Shown here: positions 54,891 through 63,502 of the stretch, piece by piece
How the letters are laid out: the number at the start of each line of letters is the position of its first letter
Numbering within the stretch: position 1 is the first letter of the stretch
DNA from: Devosia sp.
GTDB lineage: Bacteria; Pseudomonadota; Alphaproteobacteria; Rhizobiales; Devosiaceae
DNA length: 64,000 nt
Assembly (NCBI RefSeq): GCF_017307495.1
Contig: NZ_JAFKHE010000027.1
Coordinates: forward strand, 1 to 64,000
Reading direction: 5' to 3'
Made by a program: the position numbers and the translations under genes
The notes under the pieces: generated by a model
Seen by the model: the letters and a program-made list of their open reading frames with translations, nothing else
What the model was told of the DNA's origin: nothing
The model's database searches: none

Positions 54891-56089
54891 GCCCGACGCT
54901 GACCGACGCAAGTCCGGTGCTGGACGACAGCACGGACGGGCTTGCCATCATGGAGGGCCGCGAGAAGTCGATCGCCGAGACCTACGGCATCCCGCTGGCC
55001 GTGCTGCTCGAGATGACGCACCGGTGCCCGCTGCAATGCGGCTACTGCTCCAACCCCGTCGAGATGGAGCGCGCCGGCAACGAGCTCAGCACCGACGAAT
55101 GGAAGAAGGTGCTGACCGAGCTCGCCGAGATCGGCGTGCTGCAGGTCCACTTTTCCGGCGGCGAGCCGACAGTCCGCAAGGACATCGTCGAGCTGGTGAA
55201 GTTCGCCAACGACCTCGGGCTCTATACCAACCTCATCACCTCGGCGGTGCTGTTCACCCGCGACAAGCTCGAGGCCCTCGCCGATGCCGGGCTCGCCCAT
55301 ATCCAGATCAGCTTCCAGGCCAACGATCCGGTGCTCGCCAACCGCATCGGCGGGTTCAGGAACGGCCACGCCAAGAAGCTCGAGGCTGCCGGCTGGGCGC
55401 GCGAGCTCGGCCTGCCGCTGACCGTCAACGCCGTGATGCACCGGCAGAACCTGCACCAGCTGCCCGAAATGATCGACCTCGCCGTCGCGCTCGATGCCGA
55501 CCGCATCGAGGTGGCGAACGTCCAGTACTATGGCTGGGCGCTGAAGAACCGTGCCGCGCTGATGCCCTCGATCGAGCAGATCGACGAGGCGACCCGCGTC
55601 GTCGAGGAAGCGCAGGTCCGCCTCAAGGGCATCCTCGACATCGATTACGTGGTGCCCGACTACTACGCGCTCCGCCCCAAGAAGTGCATGGGCGGCTGGG
55701 GCCGGCAGTTCTTCAACATCACCCCCTCGGGCAAGATCCTTCCCTGCCACGCGGCGGAGACGATCACGACGCTGGACTTCGAGAGCGTCCGCTCCAACCA
55801 CTCGATCGCCTGGATCTGGCAGAACTCCGATGCCTTCAACAAGTACCGCGGCACGGGCTGGATGCCGGAGCCGTGCCAGGGCTGCGCGTTCAAGGAAATG
55901 GACTACGGCGGGTGCCGCTGCCAGGCCTTCGCGCTGACCGGCGACGCCGGCAACACCGATCCCGCCTGCCACCTCTCGCCCCATCACGAGCGCATCTTCA
56001 AGACCGCCGAAACCGAGGCGGCCACGGGAACCACGCGCTACATCTACCGCAACTTCGCCGGCGGCACGCTGGAGCCGGAAGAGGTCTGA
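54887..56089 (+). CDS. pqqE: Radical SAM enzyme PqqE
   Basis: Forms the Glu-Tyr C-C cross-link in PqqA, 400 residues. The radical SAM cluster is CPLQCGYC with Cys47, Cys51 and Cys54. The C-terminal SPASM part supplies auxiliary-cluster ligands in KKCMGGWG, ILPCHA, PCQGCAFKE, GGCRCQAF and PACHLS. A dispersed repeat follows the stop. No PqqF-type protease and no quinoprotein dehydrogenase lie in the window. Confidence 0.97.
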   Translation: MSPTLTDASPVLDDSTDGLAIMEGREKSIAETYGIPLAVLLEMTHRCPLQCGYCSNPVEMERAGNELSTDEWKKVLTELAEIGVLQVHFSGGEPTVRKDIVELVKFANDLGLYTNLITSAVLFTRDKLEALADAGLAHIQISFQANDPVLANRIGGFRNGHAKKLEAAGWARELGLPLTVNAVMHRQNLHQLPEMIDLAVALDADRIEVANVQYYGWALKNRAALMPSIEQIDEATRVVEEAQVRLKGILDIDYVVPDYYALRPKKCMGGWGRQFFNITPSGKILPCHAAETITTLDFESVRSNHSIAWIWQNSDAFNKYRGTGWMPEPCQGCAFKEMDYGGCRCQAFALTGDAGNTDPACHLSPHHERIFKTAETEAATGTTRYIYRNFAGGTLEPEEV

Positions 56090-56118
56090 GGAGGCACGGT
56101 CTTGCCTCAGCACAGGTG

Positions 56119-56195
56119 CCATCCCTGCGAAGGCAGGGATCGATGTCACCGCCCGCGCCAGCTGAGAGTTGGATCCCTGCTTTCGCAGGGATGAC
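56119..56195. repeat. Dispersed repeat, paired CCCTGCGAAGGCAGGG hairpins
   Basis: ATCCCTGCGAAGGCAGGGAT at the left and ATCCCTGCTTTCGCAGGGATGAC at the right form a pair of mirror hairpins separated by about 32 bases. A second copy lies at 58638-58720 and a decayed one at 49107-49152. It sits between pqqE and the iminopeptidase gene. Confidence 0.8.
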
Positions 56196-56222
56196 AGCCG
56201 GTGGGGTAGGAGAGCCCGAGCA

Positions 56223-57167
56223 ATGCCCCTTGACGACACCAATACTTCGCTGGTGACCTTCCGCCTGCCGGTCGGCGATGGGCATGAGCTCTACGTCGAG
56301 ACGGTCGGCCGGCCGACCGGCATCCCGGTTGTGTTCCTGCACGGTGGCCCCGGCAGCGGCTGCCAGCCCTCGCATCGCCAGCTGTTCGACCCCGAGCGCC
56401 ACTATGCCGTGCTGTTCGACCAGCGCGGCGCCGGCCGTAGCACGCCGCATGGCTCGCGCCACGCCAACACTACGCAGCACCTCATTGCCGACATGGAAGC
56501 GATCCGCACGCGGCTCGGCATCGACAAGTGGCTGGTCGTCGGCGGATCCTGGGGCGCCACGCTCGGGCTCGCCTACGCCGAGGCGCACCCCGGGCATGTC
56601 AGCGGCATCGTCCTGCGCGCCACCTTCCTTGGCACGGCCGATGAGCTCGACTGGTCCTTCGGGACGGCGCCGCGGACATTCTACCCCGCGCTCTACGACG
56701 ACTTCCTGAGCCTGCTCGACGGGCCGGAGCGAGACGACCCGCTGCGCAGCTATTTTGCGCGCATCCTCGCTGCCGACCCGGTCATCAACGCCCCGGCGGC
56801 CCGCGCCTATGCGGCCACGGAGGAGACCCTCGCCAGCATCAGGCCGGAAGGCACGCGGCTCGATTTGGCGACGGTGAACGACCCAGCCGCCCGCACGCCG
56901 CCTTCCGCCTACATGGAGGCGCATTACTTCTCGAACGACTGCTTCCTCGCCCCCGACCAACTGCTGGCCAACGCCCATCGCCTTGCCGGCATCCCCGGCG
57001 TGATCGTCCAGGGCCAGTACGACCTGCTGTGCCCACCGCGCGTCTCGGCCTCGCTCGCCGCGCAGTGGCCGGATGCGAAGGTCGTCACCGTGCCGTCCGC
57101 CGGGCACCTGCTTGGCGATCCGGGCATCACCGATGCGGTGAAGGCCGCGATAGCGGAACTCACCTAG
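56223..57167 (+). CDS. pip: Proline iminopeptidase
   Basis: Alpha/beta-hydrolase peptidase (S33 family), 314 residues, releasing N-terminal proline. It shows the diagnostic VVFLHGGPGSG near 36, LFDQRGAGRS near 64, nucleophile elbow GGSWGATLGLAYA near 107 and QGQYDLLCPP near 262, with the final His in PSAGHL. ATG 56223 with GGAG upstream. Its stop codon lies in a CTAG shared with the convergent exonuclease III gene. Confidence 0.93.
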   Translation: MPLDDTNTSLVTFRLPVGDGHELYVETVGRPTGIPVVFLHGGPGSGCQPSHRQLFDPERHYAVLFDQRGAGRSTPHGSRHANTTQHLIADMEAIRTRLGIDKWLVVGGSWGATLGLAYAEAHPGHVSGIVLRATFLGTADELDWSFGTAPRTFYPALYDDFLSLLDGPERDDPLRSYFARILAADPVINAPAARAYAATEETLASIRPEGTRLDLATVNDPAARTPPSAYMEAHYFSNDCFLAPDQLLANAHRLAGIPGVIVQGQYDLLCPPRVSASLAAQWPDAKVVTVPSAGHLLGDPGITDAVKAAIAELT

Positions 57168-57937
57168 ACATCGAGCTCGATCCACACTGGGGCGTGGTCG
57201 CTTGCCCCCTCGCGGCCGCGCACCTGCCTGTCGACGCCGCCGGACCTGAGCTGCTTCACCAGCTTCCGGGAAATGAGGAAGTGGTCGAGCCGCAGCCCGG
57301 CGTCGCGCTCCCAGCGGTTCCGCATGTAGTCCCAGAACGTATAGAGCGTCGCGTCGGGATGGAGCTTGCGCAGCGCGTCGGTCCAGCCCTGCTCGAGCAG
57401 CCCTGCAAACTGCGCCCGTGGTGCCGGCTGCACCAGCGCGTTGTCCTTGTAGGACGTGGTGACGTAGATATCGCGTGGCTCGGGCACGATGTTGAAATCG
57501 CCGGCGATCACCACGGGCAGCCCGCTGTCCAGCAGTTCCGCCGCGTGCGCGAGCAGCCGTTCGCCCCATGCCAGCTTGTAGTCGAACTTCGGTCCCGGCT
57601 GCGGATTTCCGTTCGGCGCATAGAGGCAGGCGATCACCACCCCGTTCACGGCCGCCTCGATGTAGCGGGCCTGCCGGTCCTCAGGATCGCCCGGCAACTC
57701 GTCCGCGGTCAGCACCGGCTCGGCTCCTCGGGCGAGGATGGCGACGCCGTTCCAGCTCGGCTCGCCCCGCCACACCGCGCCATAGCCGGCATTGGCGAGG
57801 GCCGTCTGCGGGAACTGGATGTCGCGCGCCTTGAGCTCCTGCAGGCAGACGACGTCCGGTTTGGCTTCGTCGAGCCATTCCAGCAGGTTGTCCAACCGGC
57901 GATTGACGTTGTTGATGTTGAAGGTGGCGATCTTCAA
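57164..57937 (-). CDS. xthA: Exodeoxyribonuclease III
   Basis: AP endonuclease/3'-5' exonuclease for base-excision repair, 257 residues. Conserved blocks are KIATFNINNVNRRLDNLLEWL, VVCLQELKA with the catalytic Glu, VVIAGDFNIVPEPRDI, LRLDHFLISRKL and the C-terminal SDHAPVWIELDV. Located four bases downstream of the alpha/beta-hydrolase gene on the same strand, near the Ku/LigD genes. Confidence 0.95.
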   Translation of the reverse strand: MKIATFNINNVNRRLDNLLEWLDEAKPDVVCLQELKARDIQFPQTALANAGYGAVWRGEPSWNGVAILARGAEPVLTADELPGDPEDRQARYIEAAVNGVVIACLYAPNGNPQPGPKFDYKLAWGERLLAHAAELLDSGLPVVIAGDFNIVPEPRDIYVTTSYKDNALVQPAPRAQFAGLLEQGWTDALRKLHPDATLYTFWDYMRNRWERDAGLRLDHFLISRKLVKQLRSGGVDRQVRGREGASDHAPVWIELDV

Positions 57938-57941
57938 GGGG

Positions 57942-58583
57942 TTACGGCGCGATGCGCCCGACCCAGGCGGTGACGCTGTCGGCCACCGTCTTCAGGTGGT
58001 CCGCCGTCGAGAAGCCCGAGATCGCCTTGCGGGGCTTGAGGTCATGGTCGCCGTCATCGAGCCACTTCACCTCGATTTTCGGCGACAGTCCGTAGGTCGC
58101 GACCTCGTCGCGCACGCCGAACTCGTCGCGCGTCCCCTGGCAGATCAGCGCCGGGCACTTGAGCCCGATCAAGTGCTTGGTGCGGAGCTGCGTCGGCCGC
58201 CCCGGCGGATGGAAGGGATAGCCGAGGCAGAGCAGCCCGGCGATGCGCCCCGCCTCGAACTCGGCATCGGCGATCATGCTGGCCACCCGCCCACCCATCG
58301 ACTTGCCGCCGATGACCAGCGGCCCGTCGGTTGGGCCGAGATCGTCGATGGCGGCGACATATTCCACCATCACCGTCTCGGCCTTCGGTGGCGGCTTGCG
58401 CACACCACTGCGCCGCGCGGCCATGTAGGCGAACTCGAACCGCGCGACGCGGAACCCGGCCGCCGCCAGCGCCTTGGTGGTGGCGTTCATCGACGCCGAG
58501 TCCATCGGCGCCCCGGCGCCATGCGCCAGCATGATGGTGACGCGCGCATCCTCGGGACCATCGAAGAGGAAGCTCGTCGCCAT
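57942..58583 (-). CDS. Alpha/beta-hydrolase of the KANL3/Tex30-like family
   Basis: Small predicted serine hydrolase, 213 residues. It has MLAHGAGAPMDS near 18, FARFEFAYM-type helix, the elbow GGKSMGGRVAS near 92 and CQGTRDEFG near 149, with DDGDHDL providing the His. ATG 58583 with a distant GGTGGAG. Substrate unknown. Transcribed toward xthA, four bases away, so the two are probably co-expressed. Confidence 0.82.
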   Translation of the reverse strand: MATSFLFDGPEDARVTIMLAHGAGAPMDSASMNATTKALAAAGFRVARFEFAYMAARRSGVRKPPPKAETVMVEYVAAIDDLGPTDGPLVIGGKSMGGRVASMIADAEFEAGRIAGLLCLGYPFHPPGRPTQLRTKHLIGLKCPALICQGTRDEFGVRDEVATYGLSPKIEVKWLDDGDHDLKPRKAISGFSTADHLKTVADSVTAWVGRIAP

Positions 58584-58637
58584 CAGGTTCTGCGCTCCAC
58601 CGCCGCCACGACCCTCGATGTCACTCCTACCCACCGG

Positions 58638-58720
58638 GTCATCCCCGCGAAAGCGGGGATCTCCGTTTGCGGCGGTGCGGGCTGCACCAAAACAGAGGTT
58701 CCCGCTTTCGCGGGAATGAC
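58638..58720. repeat. Dispersed repeat, paired CCCGCGAAAGCGGG hairpins
   Basis: GTCATCCCCGCGAAAGCGGGGAT at the left end and TTCCCGCTTTCGCGGGAATGAC at the right end make a mirror pair about 40 bases apart. This is a well-preserved copy of the element at 56119-56195. It lies between the BRCT/TPR gene and the hydrolase gene. Confidence 0.85.
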
Positions 58721-58767
58721 TCCGTGGAGAATGGCAACAACGTCGCTTGCGGTGGGTGCGCTCGCCA

Positions 58768-59847
58768 TCAGCCCGCCGATCGCCGCAGCTGGGCGTCGGC
58801 ATAGGCGATACCCCGGGCCGCCGTGCGCGCCCATTCCGAATTCTGGTCGAGCTCGAGATAGCGCGCCCACCAGCGCCGCGCCTCGGCCAGCTGGCCAGCA
58901 TCGTATTCGAGCGTCGCGAGGTTGTAGACCGCGTCGGCATAGTCGGGGTCGATCTCGATCGCCCGGTTCAGGTGCTCCCGCGCCGGCACGACCTTGCCCT
59001 CTTCGCGCAACAGGCCGGCATAGTTGAACCACGCCTCGACAAACTCCGGATCGCGCTTGATCGCCTGCATGTACGAGGCCGCGGCATCGGAATTGTCGTG
59101 GATCGCCCTGAGGCAATTGCCACGGTTATAGGCGGCCACGGAGTCGCTGGGGTCGATCGCGAGGCAGTGGCCATAGAGCACCGCCGCCTCGGCGAACAAC
59201 CCGTTCGCCTCCGCCGCCTCGGCCAGCGCGAAATACTCCTCAGACTCGTCCTCGACCGGCGCCAGCGGCAACAGCCGCTGCCCGTCGAGTTCGGCCTTCT
59301 CGTCGCCGATCAGCGCATGGATACGCGTCGGCCCGCCCGGATGCAGCGACATCGCCGTCAGCGACTGCACCGGCCCGGAACGGTGCACGGAACGCGCAAT
59401 CGCCCCCCAGGTGGCGCCGCCCGCCAGCAGCCCGGCATATTTGCGGGAAAGGATCAGGTCGCGGAACGAGAACGGCTCGGCGTCATGCTCGAATGCGTCG
59501 AACAGCGCCATGAGATCAAAGGCGCGCACATCGAGCCGCGACTGGTCGAGCAGCGATTGCCGGCCGAGGTTCGATTGCTCAGGCGCCGACAGCAGGCCGA
59601 GGAGGCGCAGGAAGCCGTTTTCACTGGTGAGCGTTGCCCCTGCATCGCGCAGCGCATCGACCTTGGCCTCGATCTCGGCGTCTGAGAGCTTGTCGAGCAG
59701 CGTCCGGCCCAGGACGATCGTGCTGGTGTGGCGCGTATTGCCGCGCCTGAGCCGGCTGCCCTTGGCGGCGAGGGCGCGCGCCGCCAGCCGTCGTGGAAAC
59801 GCACTGAGCGCCCCCACGATACCGATGGTGCTGTCCGCTTTCCGCAT
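58768..59847 (-). CDS. BRCT-like, MerR-like HTH and TPR repeat protein
   Basis: 359 residues. The first 85 align by eye with the BRCT domain of bacterial DNA ligase: GALSAFPRR, a ...KGSRLRRGNTRHTSTIVLGR strand-loop, then KVDALRDAGATLTSENGFLRLLG. Residues 125-157 (FSFRDLILSRKYAGLLAGGATWGAIARSVHR) look like a MerR-type HTH. From about 205 to the end are at least four TPR units (YFALAEAAEANGLFAEAAVLYGHCL, AYNRGNCLR, AWFNYAGLL, AVYNLATLEY). It lies downstream of Ku/LigD on the same strand, separated from Ku by a repeat element. A scaffold role in DNA-end repair is inferred from domains and position only. Confidence 0.75.
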   Translation of the reverse strand: MRKADSTIGIVGALSAFPRRLAARALAAKGSRLRRGNTRHTSTIVLGRTLLDKLSDAEIEAKVDALRDAGATLTSENGFLRLLGLLSAPEQSNLGRQSLLDQSRLDVRAFDLMALFDAFEHDAEPFSFRDLILSRKYAGLLAGGATWGAIARSVHRSGPVQSLTAMSLHPGGPTRIHALIGDEKAELDGQRLLPLAPVEDESEEYFALAEAAEANGLFAEAAVLYGHCLAIDPSDSVAAYNRGNCLRAIHDNSDAAASYMQAIKRDPEFVEAWFNYAGLLREEGKVVPAREHLNRAIEIDPDYADAVYNLATLEYDAGQLAEARRWWARYLELDQNSEWARTAARGIAYADAQLRRSAG

Positions 59848-59898
59848 CAGGCGATTCTACAGATTGGCGAGTTGATCCGCTAGGCCCGCTCGCTTGGC

Positions 59899-60005
59899 GC
59901 CCCTCACCCTAGCCCTCTCCCCAGAGGGGCGAGGGGACGCGTTTGGCACAGCCGGTGCGCCGATCGCCACCTCTCCCCTATGGGGAGAGGGCCGGGGTGA
60001 GGGGC
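59899..60005. repeat. REP-like nested hairpin element
   Basis: Outer arms GCCCCTCACCC (59899-59909) and GGGTGAGGGGC (59995-60005) enclose CCTCTCCCC-TA-TGGGGAGAGG (59970-59990) and a second CTCTCCCC/GGGGCGAG pair on the left. It fills the gap between ku and the BRCT/TPR gene and could also terminate the ku transcript. Confidence 0.8.
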
Positions 60006-60029
60006 AGTCACGCGCAGCAGATTGAGAGC

Positions 60030-60932
60030 CTAAGCCTTCTTCCGAGCCGCCGTCTTCCCCGCGACCGCCTTCGAAGCCTCCACCGCTTCCTTCAGCGTCG
60101 GCTTCTTCGCCGCGGGCTTCGCAGCCGGCTCTGCCTTGGCCTTGCTCGGCGCGGCGGGCTTGCTCTGGCTCAGGCTCGCCTTCAGCGCATCCATGAGGTT
60201 GACGACGTTGCCGCGCTCCGGCGCCTGCGCGATGATCGGCTTGTGGCCCTTGAGCTTCTCGCGGATCATCGCCATCAGCGCGGCCTCGTAGCGATCCTCG
60301 TAGTCCTTTGGATCGAACTTCTTGACCTTCTGCTCGATCAGCTTTTCGGCGAGTTGCAGCATTTCCTCGTCGGGCTTGCCGACCGGGATGTTGCCGAAAT
60401 ATTCGGCCGTGCCGCGCACCTCATTGGGGTTGCGCAGCGTCGTGACGAACATACCCGTCTCGCGCGCGCCGATGGTGATCACCCGCTCCCGGCTCGACAT
60501 CACCAAGCGCGCCACGGCGAGCTTGCCCGAACGGCGCATCGCCTCGCGCAGGACGATGAAGGTCTCCTCGGCCATCGCACCGTCGGGCGCGAGGTAGTAC
60601 GGCGCATCCTGGTAGATGACGTCGACCTCGTCCTCGTCGACGAAGGCCTCGATGTTCATGGTGTGGCTGGACTCGATCCGCACCGCCTCGAGGTCACTGT
60701 CCTCGATGATGACGTACTGCTTGTCCTCGTATTCGTAGCCCTTGACGAGATCGGAACGCTCCACGAGCCCCAGCTCGGGGTCCACCGGCTTCATGTTGAT
60801 CCGGTTGTGCGTGTCCTTGTGCAGCTGGTTGAAAGTGATGCGCTCGGACGTCGTCGTTGCCGGAAACATCTTCACCGGGCAGCTCACCAGGCTCAGCTTG
60901 ATATAGCCCTTCCAACTTGCTCTCGGTGCCAC
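60030..60932 (-). CDS. ku: Ku protein (non-homologous end joining)
   Basis: Homodimeric DNA-end-binding ring protein, 300 residues. The N-terminus MAPRASWKGYIKLSLVSCPVKMF and the core (about 1-250) with MNIEAFVDEDEVDVIYQDAPYYLAPDG match bacterial Ku. The tail (about 255-300) is rich in Lys and Ala, as in the extended C-termini that aid DNA sliding and ligase contact. Nine bases downstream of ligD, so co-transcribed with it. Confidence 0.96.
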   Translation of the reverse strand: MAPRASWKGYIKLSLVSCPVKMFPATTTSERITFNQLHKDTHNRINMKPVDPELGLVERSDLVKGYEYEDKQYVIIEDSDLEAVRIESSHTMNIEAFVDEDEVDVIYQDAPYYLAPDGAMAEETFIVLREAMRRSGKLAVARLVMSSRERVITIGARETGMFVTTLRNPNEVRGTAEYFGNIPVGKPDEEMLQLAEKLIEQKVKKFDPKDYEDRYEAALMAMIREKLKGHKPIIAQAPERGNVVNLMDALKASLSQSKPAAPSKAKAEPAAKPAAKKPTLKEAVEASKAVAGKTAARKKA

Positions 60933-60941
60933 CCTCGCCTC

Positions 60942-63410
60942 CTACGCGCGCGTACTTCGTCCAGCCTTCGACAGTGCAGGCAGATCACGAGCGAACTCGT
61001 TAATCTCGGCCCACGGATCGCCTGTCGTGGTTAACAATCCCGGAAGGGTAGAATAGTTCAGATCGACTGGAGCGTCGATGCTCTCGAGGTCCCGCCAGTC
61101 GAGCGGCGTCGAGGCCGGCATGCCGGTCCGGGCACGCAGCGAATAGGGTGATACCGCCGTCGCGGAACGCGCATTTCGATGGATGTCGATAAGGATGCGC
61201 CGCTTGCGGTTGGCGGCGCCGATAACCGTCACGAAAGTATCGGGCGCGGTCTTCGCCAGCGCTGCGGCGATGTCACCGGTCGCCGCGTGCACCTGCTTCC
61301 AGGTGAGTTTCGGCTTGATCGGCACGACGAGGTGGATGCCCTTGCCGCCCGAGGTCTTGACGAAGGGCACGAGCCCGAGCGCCTCGAGCTCGGCCTTCAA
61401 ATGCACCGCAGCTTCCACCACCTCGCGCCATTCGATCCCCTCGCCGGGATCGAGGTCGAAGGTCACCCGGTCGGGCTTTTCGAGATGGGTGAGGTGGCAG
61501 CCCCAGGCGTGAAACTCGATCACGCCGAACTGCGCCAGCGCGAGATAGCCCTTGGCGTCCTCGACCGTGAGGTAGGTCTTGTCCTCCTCGTCGGAGTTCT
61601 GCGTCTCGAACACGTTGATCGAGGGCGGCATGCCCTTGAAGGCATGGCGCTGAAAGAAGCAGTCCTTCACCAGCCCGGTCGGGCAGCGGAACAGCGACAC
61701 CGGCCGGTTGAACAGGTGCGGCAGCATGAAGTCGCCCACCGCGGCGTAGTAGACGGCGATATCGAGCTTGGTCGGCCCGCTCTTGCCGAGCAGCCGCCGC
61801 GTCGGGTTGGTGATCGAGATCGAGGCGAGGTCGGCATCGGTGATGAGCCGCTTGCGCGGCGCCGCCGAGGCGGTGAGTTCGGCCTCGCCGTGGAGGCCCT
61901 TGAACACCGCGTGCCGCAGCATGCCGTCGGTGGTGCGGTTGGCGAAATGCACGTGGCAACGCAACACCGGCTGCACCCAGATGATGTCTTTCGGCGCGCC
62001 GTCGAGCTTCAGCGTCGGGTCCTGCAGCGGCTCCAGCCGCCGCAGCAGCTGCCCGAGCATGGCGGAGCCGAAGCCGGTGCCGACCTTGCCGCGATATTGC
62101 AGCTCGTCGCCGATCCATTCCGCCAGCGCCAGCGAAGCCAGACCTTCGGCCCGGTCCGACACGGTATAACCGGCTATGATGAAGTCGCCGGTATTGAGCG
62201 CCTTGATCTTCATCCAGGTCGTGGTGCGCCCGGATTGATATCCGGCGTTGGCCCGCTTCGAGACGATGCCCTCCAGCCCCAGTTCCGATGCCCGTTCGTA
62301 GAGGGCCTCGCCGTCACCCTCGACATGGTCGCTGAACTGGATCGCCGAGCGGCCACTGACATGCCCGCCCAGCACCTGCGCCAGCATTCGCTTGCGCTCG
62401 ACCAGCTCGACTCCCCGCAGGTCGTAGCCGTCCAGGTAGAGCAGGTCGAAGGCGTAAAAGTGGAGCTTGCTCCCCGCCCCCTCCGACAGTGCATCCTGCA
62501 GCGCGGCGAAGCGCGATATCCCCTTGTCGTCCAGCACCACGATCTCGCCGTCGATGATCGCCTGCTTGACCGGCAGCTCGGCGAACTCCCGGGGCAGGTC
62601 GCCATAGCGCCTGGTCCAGTCGATGCCGCTGCGGGTGATGAGCTGCACCTTGCCGTCGATGACATGGGCGATGGTGCGGTAGCCGTCGAACTTGATCTCG
62701 TGCACCCAGCTTGCCGCCTTCGTCTCCGCGGGCGGCTTCTGCGCCGCGGTCGCGAGCTGCGGCTCGATCTGGCCCGGCGGCGGGGCCTTCACCGCCCCCG
62801 CGAGCTTGCCCGGCTTCAATGCCACCACGGGCTTGGGCTTGTTCGCTTCGAGCAGTTGCTCCGTTGTCAGCCCGGATTTCACGCTCTCCGGACGGGCGGT
62901 GAGGATATCGGTCTCGGTGTCGACCGCCTGGTCGTGCTCCTTGAACAGCAGCCAGTTGTCCTTGCCCTCGTCGCCGGGGCGGCCCTTGAGCCGGGTCAAC
63001 ATCCAGCCGCCCTTCAGCTTTTCGCCCCACAGCCGGAACTTGAAGCCGCCCTTCCTGAGGCCGGCGTCGACGTCCTCCATCGGGGCCCAATCGCCGGTAT
63101 CCCAGACGATCATCGGCCCGCCGCCATACTCGCCCTCGGGGATCACGCCCTCGAAGTCGACATATTCGAGTGGATGATCCTCGGTGTGCACGGCGAGCCG
63201 CTTGTCGGCGGGATTGAGCGAGGGGCCCTTGGGGACGGCCCAGCTGAGCAGCACGCCGCCGTGCTCGAGCCTGAGGTCATAGTGGTCGGCGGTGGCCGAG
63301 TGCTTGTGCACCACGAAGCGCGTTCCGCCACCGGCGCCGGTCGCGCCCGCGGGCTCAGATGTCCTGGAGAAGTCGCGCTTCCGGCGGTAACTGCTGAGCT
63401 TGTCGGCCAT
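60942..63410 (-). CDS. ligD: Multifunctional ATP-dependent DNA ligase LigD
   Basis: Three-domain NHEJ enzyme, 822 residues, in the order phosphoesterase, ligase, polymerase. The PE domain has His37, His43 and Asp45 in VVHKHSATADHYDLRLEHGG. The ligase domain has the nucleotidyl-Lys in EIKFDGYR near 238 and the OB-fold part to about 520. The primase-like POL domain has the metal pair in TFDLDPGEG near 650 and the GKGIHLVVPI motif. ATG 63410 matches the family start. With ku it gives a complete two-component NHEJ system. Confidence 0.97.
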   Translation of the reverse strand: MADKLSSYRRKRDFSRTSEPAGATGAGGGTRFVVHKHSATADHYDLRLEHGGVLLSWAVPKGPSLNPADKRLAVHTEDHPLEYVDFEGVIPEGEYGGGPMIVWDTGDWAPMEDVDAGLRKGGFKFRLWGEKLKGGWMLTRLKGRPGDEGKDNWLLFKEHDQAVDTETDILTARPESVKSGLTTEQLLEANKPKPVVALKPGKLAGAVKAPPPGQIEPQLATAAQKPPAETKAASWVHEIKFDGYRTIAHVIDGKVQLITRSGIDWTRRYGDLPREFAELPVKQAIIDGEIVVLDDKGISRFAALQDALSEGAGSKLHFYAFDLLYLDGYDLRGVELVERKRMLAQVLGGHVSGRSAIQFSDHVEGDGEALYERASELGLEGIVSKRANAGYQSGRTTTWMKIKALNTGDFIIAGYTVSDRAEGLASLALAEWIGDELQYRGKVGTGFGSAMLGQLLRRLEPLQDPTLKLDGAPKDIIWVQPVLRCHVHFANRTTDGMLRHAVFKGLHGEAELTASAAPRKRLITDADLASISITNPTRRLLGKSGPTKLDIAVYYAAVGDFMLPHLFNRPVSLFRCPTGLVKDCFFQRHAFKGMPPSINVFETQNSDEEDKTYLTVEDAKGYLALAQFGVIEFHAWGCHLTHLEKPDRVTFDLDPGEGIEWREVVEAAVHLKAELEALGLVPFVKTSGGKGIHLVVPIKPKLTWKQVHAATGDIAAALAKTAPDTFVTVIGAANRKRRILIDIHRNARSATAVSPYSLRARTGMPASTPLDWRDLESIDAPVDLNYSTLPGLLTTTGDPWAEINEFARDLPALSKAGRSTRA

Positions 63411-63477
63411 GATCGAAACGCTAGGGTCCACCGAATGCGGCGGCAACCCCGATTTGGCCGCTGCCTTGCCACGCAGA

Positions 63478-63502
63478 TGAACGGACCCTGTTGATCCGTT
63501 CA
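63478..63502. terminator. Perfect hairpin overlapping the tamB stop
   Basis: TGAACGGA (63478-63485) and TCCGTTCA (63495-63502) form an 8-bp stem with a 9-base loop that includes the TGA stop of the TamB-like gene. There is no T-run, so termination is only suggested. Confidence 0.4.

Noticed and set aside
61179..63494. 771-codon plus-strand open frame opposite ligD
   Set aside because: Mirror frame; ligD domains and active sites are complete on the minus strand.
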